Source: Bolinopsis microptera (taxonomy: Eukaryota; Ctenophora; Tentaculata; Lobata; Bolinopsidae). Taken from it: a DNA stretch of 64,000 bases. Made by a program: the position numbers and the translations under genes. The notes below the pieces were generated by a model. That model was not told the origin of the DNA. It searched no databases and was given only the letters and a program-made list of their open reading frames with translations. Below are positions 53,301 to 62,027 of the stretch, piece by piece. Each line of letters opens with the position of its first letter. Within the stretch, counting starts at the first letter, position 1. The stretch covers positions 12,137,837 to 12,201,836 of the forward strand of contig NC_087080.1 of assembly GCF_026151205.1 (NCBI RefSeq). Reading direction: 5' to 3'.

Positions 53301-56300
53301 ATACTCTAGTACAGGCATAGTTGAGGGGTGCACTTTGTTATACGATTTTGGGCAACAAGGGGGTTTTTTGTTAGGTCATTCTAAACCAAATCTTTGGGAC
53401 AAATTTTTTTCGCTAGAACAACCCCATAGGGGGAAATTTCTAAATACCCCCTCGGTATCGAGATTTTCGTTTTTCGGGGTCCCGAAGGTCATAAGACTTC
53501 ATTTTTTTTTGGGGTTAAAAATACCGCAGTGGGCCACATTTATAACAACTTAATTAATAAAAGTATGGTCAAAATTTTTTGTTCCCCAATATCTGCAAAA
53601 AATTAATTTAACTCAGGCGTAGGCCAAATTTCTTAAATTTGTATCCGTTCTGAAAGGCTTAGAGCCAAAAACTTTTTTTCTTAAAAAAAGCCGCAATACA
53701 TGTTTTATTGAATATAAAAGTCATAAAGGTCCAGAATGCTTGCTTTTGGAAAAAAATCCAGAAAAAGTTTTTCCCTTGGGGATGAAAAAAATCTACTCTA
53801 GAAGCTAATTGATATCGAGTGGTGCAGTTTGGTGTCTACAAATTTTCTAGAAAACCAGGTCCTTTGTAAGGTCATTCTGGATCAGAATTGATAAGGTACG
53901 CAATTTCTATCAGTAGTTCCAACCCTAGGGGGGAATTTTCTAAATTACCCTCTGGAGCAAATATATGACTTTTGTATCTCGCCTTCAGAACGTTGTAGGG
54001 GCCTCTCTTTTAGCTCAAACTAACTGCAAAAGCCACATTTACATACAAGCAATAAAGCAACATAGGGTTTATAGTGCTTAGCTTTGGAGATATTCATTAA
54101 AAACTGTTTTAAACTTTCGTGCATCCTAAAATAGTAACATCAAACATGTAATAATTTTGGTATCCTGGGCTAAAAAAAGTCTTACAGACCACTTTACTTG
54201 CAGTACAAGCAAAATGTTCAGCATGAACACATTCAGATAATATTTATGGAGCAACACAATTCAGTTTCAGAAGCTCCTTCCAGCTATCTTATCTTATCCC
54301 CAAATGTATACATCTAATCATCTCTCTGGCTACTTCAAACTACTTCAATCCCCAAATTTATACATGAACATCTAACTATCTCGTTATAAAGCAATGAAAG
54401 GCATTAGTTTGGTCAAATCAAATAGCTACTACAAGTTGGGCTCTCTCCAGTACTGTTTGACTATCATGGCTAATCAACTTCAATCCCACCTCATGAAGTA
54501 GAATCTACTTTCTAGCTACCTTTAATTCTGCTACCCCTCCATGCCATGCCTATTCTACCCAGCTACCACCCAGCACGTTTAATTTTAGCTCTTTCTAGCA
54601 ACCTCTGAATGCTACCTCCTGCTCTATACAGGTACCACCAGTGGGCAGAAACCACCAATTCCAGCTCTTTTCCACCTACTTCGGCTACTCTATTTAGCTA
54701 CTACTGCAAGGCCCCCTAGCCCCTCCAACCTCTGCTCTTTCTAGCAAACTTAACTTAAGCTACCTCTTGCCTTTTATAGCACCGCCAGCAACAATTTATT
54801 CTGGCTCTTTCCGGCTGCCTCAGCTGCATTCAACAATTCCCAGCTCATTGAGGAGAGGAAACCAGCTATTTCTAGCAACCTCTGAATGCTACTTCCTGCT
54901 CTATCTAGCTTCCACCAGCATCCACTTATTGGTGTTAAGCTACCACTAGCACCTGCAAATTCTAGTTCTATCCAGCAAACTCAGAATACCTTATGCTATA
55001 TCCAGATAGCACAAGCACCCCTCAAATTCTAGCTGGAGCCTGGAGGTAGCATGAATTTATGTAAAAACAGATAGAATTTGAGAGTGCTCAACCAACTGAA
55101 TATGGATGGATGTAGCCCGAAGTAGCTAGAAGAAGCTAAAATTTGTGGGTACCGTTTGCTAGTGTTAACTGGATAGAGCAGAAAGTAGTCTGAGGTTGCT
55201 TAATAGGGCTAGAATTTGCAAGTGCTGGCAATAGCTGAACAGAGTAGGAGTACGTCTGAGGTTGCTGGATAGGGCTACAATTTGCAGGTGCTAGTGGTAA
55301 CCATTTAAACAACAATTATTGGTGTTGGTGGAAGCTAGATAAAGCAGGAAATAGCATTCAGAGATTGCTAGAAGGAGCTAGAGTGGAGGTAGCAGAATTG
55401 AAGGAAACTAGAAGTAGATTCTACTACATGAGGTTGGATTGGAGTTGATTAGCCATAATAGCCAAACAGTACTGGAGAGAGACCAACTTGTGTAAGACCC
55501 GGGATCCCGGCTTAATCCCGATCCCTAATCCCGGTCTTAATCCCGGTCCTGGCCACTTTTTCCCAATCCAGTCCCGGCCAAACAAGCGGTTCCGGTCGAG
55601 CCTTGGCTTTAACGAAATGGAAGCAACCAGGAAGATGGTCAGATGTATAAATTTGGGGATTGAAGTGGTTTGAAGTAGCCAGAGAGATGATTAGATGTAT
55701 ACATTTGGGGATAAGATAAGATAGCTGGAAGGAGCTTCTGAAACTGAATTGTGTTGCTCCATAAATATTATCTGAATGTGTTCATGCTGAACATTTTGCT
55801 GTTCTGCAAGTAAAGTGTCTGTAAGACTTTTTTAGCCCAGGATACCAAAATTAAGTACATGTATGATGTTACTATTTTAGGATGCACGAAAGTTAAAACA
55901 GTTTTTAATGAATATCTCCAAAGCTAAGCACTATAAACCCTATGTTGCTTTATTGCTTGTATGTAAATGTGGCTTTTGCAGTTAGTTTGAGCTAAAAGAG
56001 AGGCCCCTACATCGTTCTGAAGCCGAGATACAAAAGTCATATATTTGCTCCAGAGGGTAATTTAGAAATTTCCCCCCTAGGATTGGAACTACTGATAGAA
56101 ATTGCGTACCCTTATCAATTCTGATCCAGAATGACCTTACAAAGGACCTGGTTTCTAGAAATTTGTAGACACCAAACTGCACACTCGACTTCAATTAGCT
56201 TCTAGAGTAGATTTTTTTCACTCGCCCAAGTGAAAATCAGTTTTTCTGGATTTTTTCCAAAAGCAAGCATTCTGGACCTTTATGACCTTTATAGTGTCAA

Positions 56301-56722
56301 TATAAACATGTGCATTGCGGTCATTTTAAGCCAAAGTTTGAGTCTCTAAGACCTTCAGAAGCTGAGATACAAATTTAATGAAATTTGTGCCTACGCCTGA
56401 GCTTAAATTAGTTTTTTGCAGATATCTCGGGAACAAACAATTTTAGACCATACATTGATTAATAAGTTGTATATAAATGTGGCCACTGCGGTATTTTTAC
56501 GCCAAAAAATGAAGTCTCTATGACCTTCAGGAGCCGAAATACGAAAATCCTGTATACGCGACTGAGGGTAATTTAGAAAATTTGCCCTATAGGGTTGTCT
56601 CTAGCGAAACAAATTGTCCACCTAAACGATTCTGGTTTAGAATGACCTAACAAACAACCCTGTGTTGTCAGAAATCGTATACATCGAAGTGCACACTCAA
56701 CTATGCCCTGCTACTAGAGTAT
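53301..56722. mobile_element. 3.4-kb imperfect palindrome (giant foldback element)
   Basis: The left arm starts 'atactctagta' and the right arm ends 'actagagtat'; the centre lies near 55010. Matching landmarks: 'gggtttatagtgcttagc' at 54066 and its complement near 55925; 'aaaatagtaacatc' near 54130 and its complement near 55865. The inner third of each arm is built from diverged ~70-bp units ('gctctatccagctaccacc'), in opposite orientation on the two sides. The arms differ by many substitutions and small indels, so the palindrome is old. The direct repeat AAAGATTTAGT flanks it (53288-53298 and 56734-56744) but is not exactly adjacent on the right. Confidence 0.85.
55493..55600. repeat. 'atcccggt' tandem block unique to the right arm of the palindrome
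   Basis: Repeats of 'aatcccggtc' variants and 'gtcccggcc'. The mirrored place in the left arm has no equivalent, so it arose after the palindrome formed. Related 'ccggatccgg'-type sequence lies at 34845-34940 and 57500-57600. Confidence 0.65.
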
Positions 56723-57837
56723 TAAGTAATTTCAAAGATTTAGTGTACAAAGCTCATGATAGAAGTTTATGGAGAAGCTATGGGTGAGTCGAGACTACTC
56801 GGCCACTTGATCTTATGATTTATTTTCTATTATCTTGTGTTTGCTGTATATAGTTGATTAATAACATGTCACATAGTTGGGTAGTTGAATGAAACTTGTG
56901 CTACAACTGTCTACGCAGAACTGCGTACTGCTTAGTACTTCATACTTGAGCAGTACTGATTTTCACAGAGGTGCGTGCTCAATCACAAATAAGCGCATGG
57001 TTTTTAGAATCTCTCCATTATTTAATTGGATCGTAGTGTTCACGGCTTGTACTGCGCGAACGACAGAAATTTCCTTTAAATTATTTTGCTTCTGAAATTT
57101 TGGCTCTAGTAATTAAGAAATGTGACATGTAATTGTAAGATAACAATTAATGAGTAAATAGATCCTGTGCGTGGCGCTTATAGCTGCACCTAAGAATTTC
57201 CTAACAATGTGTGGCTGTGTGTGCGCCGTGCTGTATATGTGGTTGAAATTGAAATTTGAATTTATTTATTGTTTATGAATATAACATTATGTATTGATTG
57301 TTTTGTGGTAAATACAAATTTTGTCTTTCTTTAAATTTTGTCTTTCTTTATCAGGAAACTCAGTGTAAGACATTAAGTAAGACATCTTGTACTGACAATG
57401 AAATTACATAAACATCTTAGTTTTCCAAACATTTGGGTCAAAACTTTCAACAAAAAATAATAATTTCAGGAACATTTTATTTTTAAATTTCTGTTTGAAC
57501 ATCCGGCAAAATTTTTGGAAACTGGAACCGGCACCAGATCCAAATATTAAAGCCGAATATAATATCCGGTCGGAAACAGGTTCCAAACGAACACCGGCCG
57601 TTCTAAAATATAATAGCCCGCTTTATTTGATAGCCATGTGGCTATTTCACAAAAGCATTCTCAACTCTTATTAGGAAACTGATATCGCTAAAATATAGGA
57701 AATACTTTTTGGATGGGAGCTGTCAGGAGGCCTACATTTAGATTGTCAATTGGGTAAAAATGTTTTTCAGCAAGACTTTGACAGACTGGTTCAGATACAA
57801 AAAAGGGACTCAACTTTTGTGTGCACCCTAAAGAAAC
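56723..57837. other. Intergenic, no gene seen
   Basis: AT-rich. A 'ccggc'-type repeat lies at 57500-57600 and a family C-like 'atagccatgtggctat' hairpin near 57640. Short ORFs only. Confidence 0.5.
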
Positions 57838-57971
57838 TTGTCATACGTTGTATGACCCGCCGCGCACGAGTGCGCGGCTCCCCCGGCCCTGTATCGTTGA
57901 AACTCTACAGGGGTGTAACAATATAAATTCCACTATAGTGAAACGACCGTGGGGGTCACGATGTGATACAA
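57838..57971. mobile_element. Hairpin family A copy (134 bp)
   Basis: Starts TTGTCATACG and ends GTGATACAA, flanked by AAAGAAAC (57830-57837) and AAAGGAAC (57972-57979), 7 of 8 identical. It holds an insertion of about 30 bp relative to the 20506 copy. A partial copy follows at 58085-58135. Confidence 0.85.
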
Positions 57972-58502
57972 AAAGGAACGAATTTTAAATTCTATCCTTT
58001 ATTTACAATCAAGAGAAACAAATTATAGTGAAACGAATTTAAAATTTTACCCTTTATTTTACAATAATAATATAATAATATTTTTGACATACGTTGCATG
58101 CCACTTTTCGCGCGCGAAGCGCGCGCCGCCGTTTTGAAAGTTTTAAATTTTAATATATTCACATTTCTATTTAAAAGTCAATATTAACTGGCCGCCAAAG
58201 CCGCGCATTCTTGAAAACAGGATTAACTTGTTTTTAGTTATATTCACATAGCCATGATTTTCACATAGCCATGATTTTTAGACTCGATTTTCAGGGCGCG
58301 CGATTGAAAATCGCTCGCGCAATACAATTACACATGAGCGCTGACCTTTGACCGGCAATAATTTCGACTAGGAACAATGTTTTTCCACGGGACCAAAAGT
58401 AGCAAATAGATATTACTCCCCTCTAATAGAAACAACTATAAAATCAACTTTGAGAGAAATTTCATAAAGACCCCCTGCCCCCTTAATAGGTCAGTTCGTT
58501 TC

Positions 58503-58840
58503 ATCTATAACATAGAAAACAGAACCACGGACTTGGTTCCCTTCTATAAGAAGGCCCACATACTCCCTATAGACCAGCGAATCATCTTTAGAGTTTGTCT
58601 ATTAACCCATAAATCAGTTCTGTAGTGGATACAGAACTTTCTAACGCCATGACCAGGTCGAAGAGACCGCGCGGGTGACCATCTCATGCTCAAGATACCA
58701 AAGAATAAAAAGTCCAAAGTTGATGACAGACGTTTCTCAAACCAAGCACTGGCTGCATGGAACTCTCTTCCACTGATGTTGAGATGTATTACTGAATACT
58801 GATACCAACTGCTTCAAGCGAATATTGACTTACTTGACTT
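58503..58840 (+). pseudogene. 3' end of a decayed CR1/L2-like LINE reverse transcriptase ORF
   Basis: One plus-strand frame reads LVPFYKKAHILPIDQRIIF, then TAG, TGA and later KSKVDDRRFSNQALAAWNSLP. The 'LP..QRI.FK' and 'S..A...WN.LP' blocks are typical of the C-terminus of CR1/L2-type reverse transcriptase ORFs. At least three in-frame stops make it dead. Confidence 0.7.
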
Positions 58841-58851
58841 AAGGCGGCTTC

Positions 58852-59703
58852 AGCGTCCGAGTATTGATGCGCTGTCTCCATAAAACTCTATCCGCCATAA
58901 GTCCGCCCATTTCTCCAGTGTCGTTGAGACCCGTGTCAGCTCGTAGGCTATCAACATAGGTCATGGCTGGTCTCCCCCTACTCCGCACCCCATGAGTTGG
59001 TTCCCAGAGTAACAAGCGGTTTGCGACTAAGTTCTGGGTGCCGGTGGATATGGCCTGCTAGTCGCATCCTGCGCTCTTGGATCTTCATGGTTGCTCTCGG
59101 TAGGTTGCCATAGACTTCTTTGTTGGTTTTTCGCTGCTTCCAATCCACATTAAGTGCCATCCTTAGCATTCTAGTGTAGCAGCCATCATTGCGTTTCTTC
59201 AGTTGCTCTGTCAACGTCCACGTTTCAGAACCATAAAGAAGTATTGACTCCACAGTAGCAACAAATAGACGGATCTTTAGTCCTCTTCTAAGGTCAGACT
59301 TCCACATCTTCTCTAGCTTGTGGCAGGCTGCCCAAGCCTTAGCTTTTCTGACCCGCAGGTCCCTCTCTGTTGTTGCTATCCAAGCTCCAAGGTAAACAAA
59401 GTCTGTGACCTTTTCCAGCTGGTTTCCAGAACAGCTATTAAGACTACTCGCCTCCTCTGTCATGTTCAGAGTCATGAACTTAGTTTTAGTGCCGTTCATG
59501 GCTAGCCCAACACTCAGTGCTGCTTTCTCAAGCCTGTCCAGGAGTAGTTTTGCCCCTTCAATGGTATCAGTGATAAGGGCAACATCATCTACAAACTCGA
59601 CGTCTGCGATCTTCTCGGCACCAATCCTTCTACTCCGTGCAGGCCTGAGAGCGAATATTAAATAACCATTTATATAATCAGTTTTGATATTTTTTCTTTC
59701 CAT
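58852..59703 (-). pseudogene. 5'-truncated LINE reverse transcriptase
   Basis: The ORF 59703-58978 contains the catalytic EFVDDVALI box, GLAMNGTKTKFMTLN, VTDFVYLGAWI, ILLYGSETWTL and RRMRLAGHIHRHPE. A frame change near 58985 is followed by SRGRPAMTYVDSLRADTG in another frame down to about 58852. The endonuclease and N-terminal reverse-transcriptase parts are missing. This family is distinct from the LINE at 28528-31667. Confidence 0.85.
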
Positions 59704-60465
59704 TTGTCTTCATTTTGCAAGACACCTTGCCTTTTATTTTTTACCGCACTCCATTTTATGTCTTGATCTCTATCTTTCTAGGATCTGTTTCTCTTTTGGT
59801 TGATTGAGTCACTGTACTCAGTAAAACAAAAATTTCAGCTAAACAAAAATTGTACTAACCTTTATTATACCTACATGTATTGTATGATTTCTGCTTCTAT
59901 AAAGTTTAATGGGGTTTACAATAAAAGATGTTTTAATTTTGTCTTAGCCTTATAATGAGTTATAATTTAGTTCAATTTTACACATTTGCTCACATCACTC
60001 ACAGTCAGCCGCTCTGACATGGCCTGGTTAACCACGTTCCTTGTGTTGTTGGTTAATCATATGAGTGGGATATACATACCTCATTTCATTTTATTTTATT
60101 TTATTCTATTTTATTTTATTTTATTTTATTTCATTAGTGTAATATGGTAAGCTGGTGGTTTAGTGTAGAAGAGCCGTTGGATTTAGTGTAAGATTATGTA
60201 GGATTAGTGTAATAGATTATGGATGGTTTTGCGGAGGAAGACACGTGTTAGTCAGGTTAGTTAGTTAGGTTAAGTTATTGGATGTAGAAAGGGTACAAGT
60301 ACTGTAAGAATGGGAATTGCGAGGGCCAGGGTAAGATAATTTGTACCGTACACAAATAGATTCACAAACCTCTACAAGCAATCCGTGCTGTGATACGTAT
60401 AATACGATAACACAAGTATCGCTAACTAATCTAACTCTTGTAAACAATTAGGTACAATATTACTA
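59704..60465. other. Intergenic, no gene seen
   Basis: AT-rich with a TTTTA pentanucleotide microsatellite at 60080-60130 and several 'agtgtaa' and 'ttagttaggt' near-repeats. Confidence 0.5.
60080..60130. repeat. TTTTA microsatellite
   Basis: About nine 'attttatttt' units with two substitutions. Confidence 0.9.
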
Positions 60466-60473
60466 CCAGCACT

Positions 60474-60625
60474 TTGTAGGTTTACAACCTACAAGGACGC
60501 GCGCCGAGTTGGACTCGTCGACGGTCCAATATATGGAACAGATATTTTACGAGTATCACCCGTTAACCATATATTGGAGTTGGAGTCCAACTCGGCGCAC
60601 GTCCTGGTAGGTTGTAAACCTACAA
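60474..60625. mobile_element. Hairpin family B, complete inverted-duplicate form with perfect 8-bp target duplication
   Basis: Starts TTGTAGGTTTACAACCTAC and ends with its exact complement. Flanked by CCAGCACT (60466-60473 and 60626-60633). The two halves are inverted copies of the unit also found singly at 31818-31912 and 61131-61224. Stem-loops: TTGTAGGTT-TAC-AACCTACAA and CGAGT-TGG-ACTCG. Confidence 0.92.
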
Positions 60626-60721
60626 CCAGCACTGCGTCACGTGGCATCACATGGCGAACCAGGTGACACCGTGCGGCCCAGTCATTTGACTAAATTTATG
60701 AAAGACTTAATTTGTCGTTTT

Positions 60722-60761
60722 AAAGGTATTTGATAGCTTGGATAGTCTATCAAATACCTTT
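60722..60761. repeat. Stem-loop with 15-bp perfect arms
   Basis: AAAGGTATTTGATAG (60722-60736) pairs perfectly with 60747-60761 across a 10-nt loop. A second perfect hairpin with 10-bp arms (TACTGCTAAT) is at 60884-60906. The first is shorter than a typical microRNA precursor. Confidence 0.8.
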
Positions 60762-61077
60762 ATTAAGTTGTGTGTGGCCATTCGAATTACGTTTCTCCTG
60801 AAAAATGAGAATTGTAGCTTCTCAGATGACCAAGATACAAAGCATGACGAGTTTATTCATTACGTGTGATCAGGTAATTAATTTACTGCTAATCACATTA
60901 GCAGTATCCCAGAGGGGTTTATAGCAACATGTCTTGGACAGGGACAGGGAAACTAGTCACAGTATAAGTTTATCGAATTAAAAGAACAGGTCTAAAGGTA
61001 TGAAAAATTGATCAAATCAAAATGTAATTTCAAAGATATCTAAAATCTCATATGTATGTGTTTTCAATCGGTCTTCT

Positions 61078-61289
61078 TTGTCATACGTTGTATGACCCGC
61101 CGCGCACAAGTGCGCGGCTCCCCCTGTATAGTTAACGGGTGATACTTGTAAAATATCTGTTCCATATATTGGACCGTCGACGAGTCCAACTCGGCGCGCG
61201 TCCTGGTAGGTTGTAAACCTACAACCTGTATCGTCGAAACTCTACAGGGGTAGTAGTGAAGCGACAGTGGGGGTCACCACGTGATACAA
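61078..61289. mobile_element. Hairpin family A copy interrupted by a family B unit
   Basis: Starts TTGTCATACG and ends GTGATACAA. Perfect target duplication GGTCTTCT (61070-61077 and 61290-61297). A family B unit lies within it at 61131-61224 with CCTGTATA / CCTGTATC on its sides. Removing it restores the family A 'ccctgtatcgtcgaaac'. Confidence 0.92.
61131..61224. mobile_element. Hairpin family B unit nested in family A
   Basis: From 'gttaacgggtgatac' to 'gtaaacctacaa'. It contains GTCGAC, the CGAGT-CCA-ACTCG stem and the terminal AACCTACAA stem. The family A host sequence continues on both sides. Confidence 0.9.
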
Positions 61290-61605
61290 GGTCTTCTAAT
61301 CTTCTAATCTTCTAATCTAAATTTTTTCTTGTCCTCACACGCTCCAGATATCTTCATTATATATGTCTCTATTCACCTGAGTTATTTTCATGTTTGATAT
61401 ATTATATTTTAATTTATCTATCTGCAACAAATTCGATTATTTTTTTACTAAAACTGTAAAACATGAGCACTATATAATACTGCTTCTTCTACGACTAAAA
61501 TAATTTTACACAATTTGAATTAGTCAGTTTTTAAAAAAATCATTATGGTATATCACTGATACCACTGATTCTTAAAATCGATTTGATTATTCCAAAATCA
61601 CCCAC

Positions 61606-61837
61606 CTGAGTTACACAAGTTCTCCTTGCACGTTTCAATTCCACAGGCAAAATCCTTCACATTGTCGAGATTCTCGTGATATCTAGGTTCAATACCCTTA
61701 CATTCAGCCAATTTTGAGTTCACATCTGCCTCGTTCACACAAAGATAATCTGTCATATAGCTGGACCTGTCATCCTCGCCTTCAGTCAAAGTTATGGAAA
61801 GAGATGCGCATGTGAATGTTTGTATTTCCATTAACAT
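61606..61837 (-). CDS. Cysteine-rich exon, Ly6/uPAR (three-finger)-like
   Basis: The open frame has cysteines in FTC, YLC, AEC, FAC, ETC and a final ENLCNSG, then donor CAG/GTGGGT. A closing Cys-Asn after spaced cysteines is the hallmark of the Ly6/uPAR (LU) fold of secreted or GPI-anchored proteins. Only this exon is visible; the signal peptide exon and the anchor exon are not identified. The start is uncertain, as the first in-frame ATG may lie in an intron. The LU assignment is inferred from the cysteine pattern only. Confidence 0.4.
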
Positions 61838-61868
61838 AGTTTAATACTTTCAATTACTACTATATAAC

Positions 61869-61984
61869 TGTTTCAGGAGATATGTTCCCTGTTTATGTGT
61901 CTTAGGCTAGTGGAGCCTTGTTTGATATCCCTTCCCTTATACCCTTGGTGTTTCATTGCTTTCACTGGTACTTGCCATTTCACA
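61869..61984 (+). mobile_element. Putative 5' LTR of the Copia-type element (short)
   Basis: A TGT...ACA stretch (TGTTTCAGG to TTTCACA) ends two bases before the primer-binding site. The partner LTR is outside the window, so the 5' boundary is a guess. Confidence 0.3.
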
Positions 61985-61985
61985 T

Positions 61986-61999
61986 TGGTAGCAAGGAAG
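61986..61999 (+). promoter_or_regulatory. Probable primer-binding site for initiator tRNA-Met
   Basis: TGGTAGCA, followed by AGGAAG, matches the first 8 bases complementary to the 3' end of initiator tRNA-Met, the usual primer of Copia-type elements. It lies about 30 bp upstream of the gag ATG. Confidence 0.5.
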
Positions 62000-62027
62000 T
62001 GAACCTGCTGATTTGAGATCTACCGTG

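Noticed and set aside
53275-53553. 92-codon ORF at the edge of the palindrome
   Set aside because: Lies in the arm of a non-coding foldback repeat. The mirrored arm does not keep the frame.
60722-60761. MicroRNA precursor
   Set aside because: The stem is only 15 bp with a 10-nt loop, too short for a typical animal precursor.
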